A stretch of DNA of 5,561 nt from Cytophagales bacterium (GTDB lineage: Bacteria; Bacteroidota; Bacteroidia; Cytophagales; Cyclobacteriaceae). The stretch lies in the NCBI GenBank assembly GCA_003541895.1, contig DPLR01000298.1:1-5561 (forward strand). The letters are read 5' to 3'. The notes under the pieces were generated by a model. It saw only the letters and a program-made list of their open reading frames with translations, searched no databases and had not been told where the DNA came from. This document shows, piece after piece, positions 1 to 5,561 of the stretch. The position numbers were made by a program, and so were the translations under genes. Position 1 is the first letter of the stretch, and every line of letters begins with the position of its first letter.

Positions 1-2
1 GA

Positions 3-1142
3 GCCATTGCTCCTTTTGATGCCTATGTACGATCAAATATTTTATTGGCCAGTGAGTATCCTCACATTTTGCAGCAACTTAAAAATTCACAAACGCAAAC
101 TGCCGAATCTTTTCAGAAAATGATCAGCCGGTTCAGAAAGAAAAAACAAGAATGGTTTTACACGATCACACGTTATCCTGATTTAATGCATAAGCTCGCA
201 ACTTTGCCGTCAAAACAAACGGAAGAAGATATTTATAAGCTTTTGCCACATCAAGATCCTGATCTGAAAGAAGCAGCCTGGCGATTGTATAAATCGGAAA
301 AGAAAAATTTAATCAAGCTCGACAACGTCCGAATAAGCGCAAACAAAGAATTTGAAAAATCAATTTCACATTTGAATGGGCGTGCACGTGAAGCGTTTAA
401 TCAATTGCAAACAAAGCCCGATGTGCTAACACTGCTTACAAACAACATCGAACTAACAGCGCGGTTGGGCGAGCACTATAAAAACAATCCAAGTGAAGTG
501 ACCAATCAACTCGCATCACTGCACGACAAGTTAGAGCTACAGAATGAGCGCGATGCCGCTGCTTTCAAAAAGCAGCTGGAAAGTGATCCGAAAGCGATGC
601 AAGAATTACGTCAGGCATCCAATGCGTATGGAGCAAATTCGTATTACAACAATCCATACTACTATCCATATTCGTATTGGTTCGGTTATCCTTATTGGTA
701 CTCCTATCCCATGTGGTACCCTGGCATGTTTTGGTATTCTCCTGGATTTTATTTTGGTGTGGGTGGGTTATACGGACTGCCCTCGTACGGATTTACATTC
801 TGGTTTTATAACGGAGGCTACTACACACGCTACCCGAACTTGTATCGTCAATTTGGTGTGTACTACCAGAACAATATCACCCGTGTGAGTACAACCGTTA
901 CAACTGCTAATCGCGGATTTATGAATGTAGCTACTTCTTATTATCGACCTAACAGTAGAATCGGTACATCCTCACCTTTTTCTTACAACAGACCATCGAG
1001 TGCAATGCACACAAACCATATTACCCCCATTGGTCGCACTAACATGAACACCTACCACACACCGTCCTGGGGTCGGGGCAGTTCTTTCGGTGGCGCAGTA
1101 GGTGGAGGCTTTCATGGCGGTTTTCATGGTGGTCGACATTAA
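3..1142 (+). CDS. DUF3300-like protein with Tyr-rich region and Gly/His tail (5' end missing)
   Basis: The frame is open from the left edge, so the start and any signal peptide are outside the window; the TTG at 45 is best read as an internal Leu. About 379 residues are visible, ending in TAA. The first ~190 residues are charged and helical and contain three spaced elements of the form (Y/K)P-x-(I/L/V)-(L/M)-x-x-L: EYPHILQQL, RYPDLMHKL and KPDVLTLL. ASEYP near the start, and a segment from PDVLTLL through ELTARLGEHY to EVTNQL, look like the DUF3300 pattern (ASTYP; FPDVL, then a TxxLGDAF-type stretch). Residues coded at about 639-854 are extremely aromatic, about 34 of 72 being Tyr, Trp or Phe. 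The tail is Gly/His-rich (GGGFHGGFHGGRH). DUF3300 proteins often share this architecture of helical N-terminus, Tyr/Pro-rich middle and Gly-rich end, but their function is not established. The family call is by eye. A gap of 165 bp separates it from the next gene, so co-transcription is uncertain. Confidence 0.6.
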   Translation, partial: AIAPFDAYVRSNILLASEYPHILQQLKNSQTQTAESFQKMISRFRKKKQEWFYTITRYPDLMHKLATLPSKQTEEDIYKLLPHQDPDLKEAAWRLYKSEKKNLIKLDNVRISANKEFEKSISHLNGRAREAFNQLQTKPDVLTLLTNNIELTARLGEHYKNNPSEVTNQLASLHDKLELQNERDAAAFKKQLESDPKAMQELRQASNAYGANSYYNNPYYYPYSYWFGYPYWYSYPMWYPGMFWYSPGFYFGVGGLYGLPSYGFTFWFYNGGYYTRYPNLYRQFGVYYQNNITRVSTTVTTANRGFMNVATSYYRPNSRIGTSSPFSYNRPSSAMHTNHITPIGRTNMNTYHTPSWGRGSSFGGAVGGGFHGGFHGGRH

Positions 1143-1276
1143 TTTGTAAGTGAAAGAATCAAAATCATAGAGAAAGGAGCTATTGTTGTTTAATCTCTCT
1201 TCGTGCGCTTTTTTCCTAGAGTATTAGCTTCATGCAATTTTAAATTCGAACTGCAAAGATTTACATCAAACATGAT

Positions 1277-1284
1277 TAGGTTTG
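1277..1284 (+). promoter_or_regulatory. Candidate Bacteroidota -7 element (TAGGTTTG) before the GH123-like gene
   Basis: TAGGTTTG matches the Bacteroidota -7 consensus TAnnTTTG exactly. Transcription would begin near 1290 and leave a leader of about 18 nt before the ATG at 1308. If real, it excludes the GTG at 1203 and ATG at 1272 as starts. No TTTG lies at the expected distance upstream (that position reads CAAA), so a chance match is possible. Confidence 0.25.
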
Positions 1285-1307
1285 TTGTACAAATTCATTC
1301 GAAAGTC

Positions 1308-3134
1308 ATGAGGATTCTTTTTTTCATAAACTGCTTACTCGTTCTCGCGCATCCAGTTTTTTCGCAATTGAAACGTGGGCAAGTTGATCCCAAAAAAGTG
1401 CCACTGCCCTCTCAACATTATTCGAACGAATTTACTTTCGATTCTCCGACAAGACCTGAGGTATGGAAAAAAGAAACAAAGGGAATGAATGTTTCTTTTG
1501 CCTCCACGAATGAATTGTATTTACGAAGTGAAATACCCGTATCTACTCCCTCACTTTCGTGGGAAGACATAGGCTGGCAGGGCGAACGGTTAAATTCACA
1601 AATTGTAGTTTGGTCTCCCGACACTGTGAACCAAATTCGATTCTCCGTATCCGATCTTACCGATGGTTCTGGGCATACTATCACAAACGACAACATCACA
1701 GTGAATCTTATTCATTATGTCCTTTCAAATTTTCCTTATGGTGCTACTCAAACTTCCTGCGATGCCAGTGCAACAGACACGGCTTATCTTATGCCCGACC
1801 GATTTGAAACGCTCAACCGTTTTGATTTGCCCGGGCGCACAACACGACCTATTTGGATGTCGGTGAATATTCCGCGAGGGATTTATCCATCCACTTATCA
1901 AGGCACCATCAAAGTCTCATCAAACAAAGAAGAAAAAGTGTTGTCTGTTAAAATTAAAGTACAAAGCCAAACATTGCCTTCGCCCCACGATTGGAAATTC
2001 AGACTCGACCTTTGGCAGAACCCTTCGTCCGTGGCAGAATATTTTCAAGTAGAACCCTGGTCGGCAGAACACATTGCTTTTCTTCGAAAACACCTAAAAC
2101 TTTATGCCGATGCAGGTGGAACATATATTACAACCTATGCTGTACACTCACCGTGGGCGGATAATTCTTATCACCTCGAGGGTGGTATGATTGAATGGAT
2201 TAAAAAATCAAATGGTGAATGGAAGTTTGACTACAGCATCTTTGATCAGTATGTAACTCTTTCGATGGAGACGGGCATAGATCGGGCCATCACCATTTAT
2301 ACCCCTGTGCCTTGGGGATACCGGTTTAGAATCAAAGAAGAAGTAACGGGTAATAATATTTACGAAGTATGGCCACCAGAATCCAACGAGTTCAATGCTA
2401 ACTGGAAAATATTTCTTGATGACCTACGGAAACATTTAGAACAAAAAGGTTGGTTTAAGAAAACGTATCTGGGCATTAATGAAAATCCACTGGCAGTAAC
2501 TCTTGCAACAATTAAAGTCATCAAAACGCATTCAAAAGATTGGAAGATTACCTATGCAGGCGATTGGCATGCCGAGCTCACAGACCTGATTGACGACTAC
2601 TCTCCTATCATTGGCAAAGAACCCAATCTTAATGAACTAAAAGCCAGAAAGGAAAAAGGCATGACCACTACGTATTACGTTTGTTGTACACCACCACGGC
2701 CAAATAATTTTCTATTCTCCCCTCCCGCTGAAGGAAGATATATCAGTTGGTATTCGGCTGCTTATGGTTACAATGGGTTTCTGCGATGGGCTTATGACGC
2801 CTGGCCTGAAGATCCTTTGCGAGATGCACGACATACATTTTGGCCAGCCGGTGATTGCTTCTTGGTTTATCCTGGCGGCAACAGCAGTATTCGTTTTGAA
2901 AAATTGAGAGAAGGAATTATTGACTTCGAAAAAATCAGAATATTGAAAGAGCTTGCAAGCAAATCTTCAAACAAAAATCATAAAGCACTTATCAAAACTC
3001 TTGACGATCATTTGTCTCTGTTCATCGACAGTCCTGATTATAACAAAAGAAACTTCACCACGGAAAAAATCGATCGGTTGGTTAATGACGGGGGAAAAAT
3101 ATTGAATAAACTATCCGATGAGCTTACCCATTGA
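1308..3134 (+). CDS. Exported GH123-like (DUF4091) putative glycoside hydrolase, active-site Asp replaced by Asn
   Basis: The ATG at 1308 is preferred because it opens directly onto a signal peptide (MRILFFINCLLVLAHPVFSQ, cleavage probably after VFS), giving 608 residues. In-frame ATG 1272 and GTG 1203 would bury that segment. Residues counted from 1308: about 21-225 form the N-terminal beta-rich region (GWQGERLNSQIVVW; RPIWMSVNIPRGIYPSTYQG). About 229-550 form the DUF4091/GH123-type catalytic domain, with LDLWQNP, WSAEHIAFLRKH, KFDYSIFDQYV, YYVCCTPPRPNNF, GFLRWAYDAWP, DPLRDARHTFWPAGD and SSIRFEKLREGIIDFEKIRIL. Full-length members have this order and size. Characterised GH123 enzymes are exo-beta-N-acetylgalactosaminidases that use an adjacent Asp-Glu pair and substrate assistance. 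Here the matching site reads GINENP (N391, E392), so Asp is lost and Glu kept. There is no lipobox Cys, so it is probably periplasmic or secreted. No SusC/SusD or other glycan-locus gene is visible nearby, so the substrate cannot be inferred. The family call is strong; activity is uncertain. Confidence 0.85.
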   Translation: MRILFFINCLLVLAHPVFSQLKRGQVDPKKVPLPSQHYSNEFTFDSPTRPEVWKKETKGMNVSFASTNELYLRSEIPVSTPSLSWEDIGWQGERLNSQIVVWSPDTVNQIRFSVSDLTDGSGHTITNDNITVNLIHYVLSNFPYGATQTSCDASATDTAYLMPDRFETLNRFDLPGRTTRPIWMSVNIPRGIYPSTYQGTIKVSSNKEEKVLSVKIKVQSQTLPSPHDWKFRLDLWQNPSSVAEYFQVEPWSAEHIAFLRKHLKLYADAGGTYITTYAVHSPWADNSYHLEGGMIEWIKKSNGEWKFDYSIFDQYVTLSMETGIDRAITIYTPVPWGYRFRIKEEVTGNNIYEVWPPESNEFNANWKIFLDDLRKHLEQKGWFKKTYLGINENPLAVTLATIKVIKTHSKDWKITYAGDWHAELTDLIDDYSPIIGKEPNLNELKARKEKGMTTTYYVCCTPPRPNNFLFSPPAEGRYISWYSAAYGYNGFLRWAYDAWPEDPLRDARHTFWPAGDCFLVYPGGNSSIRFEKLREGIIDFEKIRILKELASKSSNKNHKALIKTLDDHLSLFIDSPDYNKRNFTTEKIDRLVNDGGKILNKLSDELTH

Positions 3135-3142
3135 TTTCTTCA

Positions 3143-3301
3143 ATGTTCTTCGAAGAGCTTTATTATATTGTTGAAGGCACTCAAAATCTCAGCCAGGATG
3201 AAACGAGCCGTTTGAGCCAATCCCATCATCAATTGGAGAAGACAAACTTGCAATCTTTTTGGTGCCTATCGCAAATTCAAGAACTCAAAATTAAAAACTG
3301 A
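3143..3301 (+). CDS. Possible small ORF, 52 residues, unknown
   Basis: An ATG 8 nt after the stop of the GH123-like gene opens 52 codons ending in TGA. The product starts MFFEELYYIVEGTQNLSQ and ends LSQIQELKIKN. It is polar and Gln/Ser-rich, with no signal peptide, membrane segment or motif I recognise. No Shine-Dalgarno sequence precedes it, although the tight spacing would allow translational coupling. An open frame of this length can arise by chance. It could also be the eroded end of a former gene. It is listed because it fills most of the stretch between the hydrolase gene and the tRNA unit. Confidence 0.2.
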   Translation: MFFEELYYIVEGTQNLSQDETSRLSQSHHQLEKTNLQSFWCLSQIQELKIKN

Positions 3302-3306
3302 TCAAG

Positions 3307-3345
3307 AAAAAAGCGGATAACTCAAAAAACTCTGAATTATCCGCT
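3307..3345 (-). terminator. Intrinsic terminator of the tRNA-Leu gene
   Basis: Read on the minus strand, it begins 4 nt after the tRNA's last encoded base. The stem is AGCGGATAA paired with TTATCCGCT, 9 perfect pairs that can extend by three more (TTC with GAG, one a G-U wobble). The loop is T-rich. A run of six T follows directly. The plus strand has no T-run after the stem, so it works in one direction only and does not terminate the GH123-like gene. Confidence 0.85.
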
Positions 3346-3349
3346 CTAG

Positions 3350-3431
3350 TACCCAAGGCCGGAATCGAACCGGCACACCTTTCGGTACACGATTTTGAGT
3401 CGTGCGCGTCTACCAGTTCCGCCACTTAGGC
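3350..3431 (-). tRNA. tRNA-Leu, anticodon CAA (reads UUG)
   Basis: All arms of a class II tRNA fold. The acceptor stem GCCTAAG/CTTGGGT has G-U wobbles at 1-72 and 4-69 and discriminator A. The D arm contains GCGGAACTGGTAGACGC. The anticodon stem CACGA/TCGTG closes the 7-nt loop CTCAAAA, putting CAA at positions 34-36. The variable arm TACCGAAAGGTGT has a short ACC/GGT stem, and the T arm is GCCGG-TTCGAAT-CCGGC. Length is 82 nt. CCA is not encoded, as is usual in Bacteroidota. The long variable arm and A73 fit leucine identity. It lies between the stops of two convergent protein genes and has its own promoter and terminator. Confidence 0.96.
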
Positions 3432-3449
3432 AATTTCAAAACTGGGCTG

Positions 3450-3480
3450 CAAATATGCTTAAAGTTTACGATCGCACAAA
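3450..3480 (-). promoter_or_regulatory. Bacteroidota-type promoter for tRNA-Leu
   Basis: On the minus strand there is TTTG (3480-3477), exactly 19 nt, then CATATTTG (3457-3450). The Bacteroidota housekeeping consensus is TTTG at -33 and TAnnTTTG at -7 with about that spacing, so only one consensus base differs (C for the first T). Transcription would start near 3443, about 12 nt before the mature 5' end. The terminator at 3541-3573 separates it from the upstream gene, as expected if the tRNA has its own promoter. Confidence 0.6.
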
Positions 3481-3540
3481 ATTCGTTTCAATAGAAAAAA
3501 TAATTTTTCATTTTTAAGCACCCTTTGCGTAGCTGAAATT

Positions 3541-3573
3541 AAAAAAAGAGGTTGATCGCAACCTCTTTTTTTT
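3541..3573 (-). terminator. Strong intrinsic terminator of the HYR/T9SS gene (symmetrical)
   Basis: A perfect stem AGAGGTTG/CAACCTCT with loop ATCG is flanked by 7 A on the left and 8 T on the right of the plus strand. In the minus direction the hairpin is followed by seven T, and it starts 15 nt after the TAA of the HYR/T9SS gene. The A/T tracts make it look bidirectional, but no plus-strand gene ends immediately before it. Confidence 0.9.
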
Positions 3574-3588
3574 GGATTTACCTGACGG

Positions 3589-5561
3589 TTATTCTTTTAC
3601 CACCTTAATCGCTTTGACAAAATTTCCAATGTTCACTCTGAGGAAATATAAACCTCCAGGAATGTGATCGGTTGCTACAATGTATTCATCTTCATTGCGA
3701 ATTGCCTTACCGAGCGGAATCACTCTTCCTGTAATATCCATCATTTGTAACGTCACTTCCTCATTGTTTGGATTAGTAACTTTTACAGACAATGTTGATT
3801 GGAATGGATTTGGATAAGTATCAACTTCATACATATCGAAAGATCCATTGGCAGGGTCGGTCACTCTTGCGTTTGCTATGGGCGCTGCACAACCAGTCTT
3901 TGGACAAGAACCAAGGAAGTCTCCATGAGAAAGGTGATCATTCACTGCCGATTGATCAACGCACAAAGTCACACAAGGATTTTTTGCAGACCCTGTTTGA
4001 TGGCAGATCGTGACTTTTACAACAGAGGAGTTACCGCCAAAGCAACGATCATCTTCTGCATCGATGCGTCCATTTTGATTGCCTCCGGTCAAATAACTCG
4101 AGGTATAAGTACAGCCGTTTGCGTCAGTTACCGTCACAGTGAATCCTGCATCTGTCATTAGCATTACGTTTACGGATAAAGAGCCGTTGTAAATGCCACT
4201 AATGGTAGAAACTGGTATCGAGCCATAACATCCTGAAGTCAATCCAGGGGATATGGATGTGCAACTTGAAGGCCCTGTATTTCCAACGGTAGATCCGTTC
4301 GATGTCCAGAATTCATCTCCTGAACTTGTCATCGAATTAAATATCAACCCACGATTCATTGTAATCTGAACAGTGTATGGAGCTGTACCGCCAGAAGGCG
4401 TTGCCGTAATTGTGGCTGATTGATCTGATGAATACCCATAATACAGCCAAGCATTATTTGTTGTAAATGATGCGGTTAATGGTGTTGGTTCAGTAATTGT
4501 ACCTGTGGTTGTTGATGTACATCCATCAGCATCGGTAACGGTATATGAATATGAGCCAGCAGCATGATTAAAAGTTCCTGTTCCTGAGTAAGGAGCAGTG
4601 CCACCTGTTGCGTTTACTGTTACTACTGATGTTCCACCGTAGCAAAGTATTGGTGTTGCCGAAGAGGATGCTACCAGAGCACTAGCCCTTGTAACATAAA
4701 ACGATGTGCTCAATTGATTGCCAGAAGCGTCAGTGGCAGTATAGGTCACTGTAATTGTTTGTCCATTATCAACAGATACACCAGAAGAGTAATTACTTGT
4801 GAAAGATGTTACCGAACAATTATCGGAAGCTTTGGGTGACACCCAAGTTGCGTTTGCTGTACAAGCGCTGAGCGTAATGTTTGCAGGCATTCCGGAAATA
4901 ACCGGGTTGGTATTATCATTCACTGTTACGGTAAACGAAGCCGTCTGTACATTGCCACTAGCATCCTTCGCTGTATAAGTCACAGTTGTAGTACCGACCG
5001 GAAAAGGATTGCCACTCGCGTGATCACTGGTGAAAGAAGACACGCTGCAATTATCTGAAGCAGATGGCTCAGTCCACGTTGCTACTTGTGTACATGTTAG
5101 TGGGTTCGCATCGTTGCTGTTGATAATAATGTTGGAAGGAACTCCGCTGATGGTTGGTTTGGTATTGTCATTCACAGTGACTGTAAACGAAGCCGTCTGC
5201 AAATTGCCACTCGCATCCTTAGCTATGTAAGTCACAGTCGTAGTGCCGACTGGGAACGCATCTCCACTCGCGTGATCGCTCGTGAAAGAAGACACGCTGC
5301 AATTGTCTGAAGCAGATGGTTCTGTCCACGTTGCTACTTGGGTACAAGTTAGTGGGTTCGCATCATTGCTGTTGATAATAATGTTGGCAGGGACTCCGCT
5401 AATGGTTGGTCTGGTATTGTCATTCACTGTCACTGTAAAGAAAGCAGTCTGCATATTGCCGCTCGCATCCCTAGCTACGTAAGTCACAGTTGTAGTGCCG
5501 ACTGGGAAGGCATCTCCACTCGCGTGATCGCTCGTGAAAGAAGACACGCTGCAATTGTCTG
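3589..5561 (-). CDS. Large secreted HYR/SprB-repeat protein with T9SS C-terminal sorting domain (5' end missing)
   Basis: The frame runs off the right edge; the GTG at 5547 is an internal Val in a repeat (DNCSV), not a start. Counting it as residue 1, domains are: end of a HYR repeat (to ~42); three HYR repeats at ~46-126, 130-210 and 214-287, the first three copies near-identical and the last diverged; a SprB-type repeat at ~297-354 (LCYGG, GGTAPY, YTVTDADGCT); an enlarged SprB-like module at ~357-490; a Cys/His cassette at 511-548 (VTICH, TLCV, AVNDHLSHGDFLGSC); and a type A sorting domain at ~575-652 (YPNPF, MMDITGRV, GGLYFLRV, final KVVKE). Sorting domains of this type direct export across the outer membrane by T9SS and are then removed. 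HYR and SprB repeats are Ig-like modules common in adhesins and gliding-related surface proteins. Each HYR repeat carries two Cys (TCTQ, DNCS), and the SprB repeat has LCYGG and DGCT, suggesting disulfides. No catalytic domain is visible, so adhesion or structure is the likeliest role. A bidirectional-looking terminator follows 15 nt downstream. Confidence 0.93.
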   Translation of the reverse strand, partial: DNCSVSSFTSDHASGDAFPVGTTTVTYVARDASGNMQTAFFTVTVNDNTRPTISGVPANIIINSNDANPLTCTQVATWTEPSASDNCSVSSFTSDHASGDAFPVGTTTVTYIAKDASGNLQTASFTVTVNDNTKPTISGVPSNIIINSNDANPLTCTQVATWTEPSASDNCSVSSFTSDHASGNPFPVGTTTVTYTAKDASGNVQTASFTVTVNDNTNPVISGMPANITLSACTANATWVSPKASDNCSVTSFTSNYSSGVSVDNGQTITVTYTATDASGNQLSTSFYVTRASALVASSSATPILCYGGTSVVTVNATGGTAPYSGTGTFNHAAGSYSYTVTDADGCTSTTTGTITEPTPLTASFTTNNAWLYYGYSSDQSATITATPSGGTAPYTVQITMNRGLIFNSMTSSGDEFWTSNGSTVGNTGPSSCTSISPGLTSGCYGSIPVSTISGIYNGSLSVNVMLMTDAGFTVTVTDANGCTYTSSYLTGGNQNGRIDAEDDRCFGGNSSVVKVTICHQTGSAKNPCVTLCVDQSAVNDHLSHGDFLGSCPKTGCAAPIANARVTDPANGSFDMYEVDTYPNPFQSTLSVKVTNPNNEEVTLQMMDITGRVIPLGKAIRNEDEYIVATDHIPGGLYFLRVNIGNFVKAIKVVKE
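3592..3825 (-). other. T9SS type A C-terminal sorting domain (coding segment)
   Basis: This segment encodes the last 78 residues of the HYR/SprB protein. It opens with DTYPNPFQSTLSVKV, runs through VTLQMMDITGRVI and GGLYFLRVNIG, and ends KAIKVVKE. The initial YPNPF, the central GR(V) turn, the G-LY-hydrophobic strand and the terminal Lys-rich strand are the usual landmarks of the family. It implies a PorU-type sortase and outer-membrane T9SS machinery elsewhere in the genome. Confidence 0.93.
3904..4017 (-). other. Cys/His cassette VTICH...TLCV...HLSHGDFLGSC (coding segment)
   Basis: A 38-residue module lies between the SprB-like region and the sorting tail. Its landmarks are VTICH, NPCVTLCV, AVNDHLSHGD and FLGSC, giving Cys 515, 525, 529, 548 and His 516, 538, 541 (residue 1 being the Val coded at 5547). 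I recall similar CHxP/TLCV/HLxHGDxLGxC stretches just before sorting domains in other Bacteroidota secreted proteins, but I know of no assigned function. The residues could form two disulfides or bind a metal; that is inference. Confidence 0.6.
4916..5561 (-). repeat. 252-bp tandem repeat array encoding 84-residue HYR units
   Basis: The same sequence recurs every 252 bp: GTGAAAGAAGACACGCTGCA (plus strand) starts at 5030, 5282 and 5534. About 2.5 copies are visible and the array continues past the right edge. The 5030-5281 and 5282-5533 copies differ at about 21 of 252 positions by eye, and at about 6 of 84 residues. The period is a multiple of three, so copy-number change keeps the frame. Similarity drops sharply left of about 4916, where a diverged HYR unit follows. 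Confidence 0.92.

Noticed and set aside
1170..1216. AGAGA/TCTCT pairing followed by a T-rich stretch after the DUF3300-like gene, as a terminator.
   Set aside because: The stem is only 5 pairs with a large loop, and the T-run is separated from it.
1203..1307. Longer N-terminus for the GH123-like protein (GTG 1203 or ATG 1272).
   Set aside because: The added residues are not conserved-looking and would bury a good signal peptide that begins at the ATG at 1308.
1418..1699. Minus-strand open frame inside the GH123-like gene.
   Set aside because: It is antisense to a well-conserved coding region and shows no recognisable motif.
3147..3160. Self-complementary GTTCTTCGAAGAGC with nearby CTTCAA/TTGAAG arms after the hydrolase gene.
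   Set aside because: It has no T-run, is short and imperfect, and lies within a possible small ORF; not enough for a terminator or operator.
3350..3431. tRNA-Leu as an attachment site for an integrated element.
   Set aside because: No second copy of the tRNA 3' end and no integrase gene is visible in the window.
5030..5482. Two similar 66-codon plus-strand frames, 252 bp apart.
   Set aside because: They are antisense shadows of the HYR repeats; their likeness follows from the tandem array.
4916..5561. Direct repeats as a CRISPR-like array.
   Set aside because: The period is 252 bp, there are no unique spacers, and the sequence is fully coding for HYR domains.

Overview
The window reads as Bacteroidota chromosome. 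The evidence is a type IX secretion (T9SS) C-terminal sorting domain, HYR and SprB-type surface repeats, a DUF4091/GH123-like exported protein of the Bacteroides type, no clear Shine-Dalgarno sequences, and a promoter for the tRNA gene that fits the Bacteroidota pattern TTTG-N19-TAnnTTTG. Base composition is moderately AT-rich throughout. I see no transposase, integrase, CRISPR array, plasmid or phage gene.

Layout. (1) Positions 3-1142, plus strand: the 3' part of a gene whose start lies before the window. The protein is helical and charged, then strongly Tyr/Trp/Phe-rich, then ends in Gly/His, and it resembles DUF3300 proteins. (2) Positions 1308-3134, plus strand: a complete exported GH123-like (DUF4091) protein. 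The Asp-Glu pair expected at its active site reads Asn-Glu. (3) Positions 3143-3301, plus strand: a possible 52-residue ORF, weakly supported. (4) Positions 3307-3480, minus strand: a self-contained tRNA-Leu(CAA) unit with promoter, tRNA and intrinsic terminator. (5) Positions 3541-5561, minus strand: a terminator and the 3' two kilobases of a large secreted modular protein. From N to C it has HYR repeats in a 252-bp tandem array, a SprB-type repeat, an expanded SprB-like module, a Cys/His-rich cassette and a T9SS sorting tail. Its start lies beyond the right edge.

The plus-strand and minus-strand genes converge on the tRNA region. Nothing shows that the three large genes form one pathway. 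What they share is that the two whose termini can be read (GH123-like and HYR/T9SS) are exported, so the region is best described as envelope or surface genes flanking a housekeeping tRNA. I found no clear evidence of a new multi-gene system. The best leads are the Asp-to-Asn change in the GH123-like protein, the Cys/His cassette and enlarged SprB-like module of the secreted protein, and its recently amplified HYR array.
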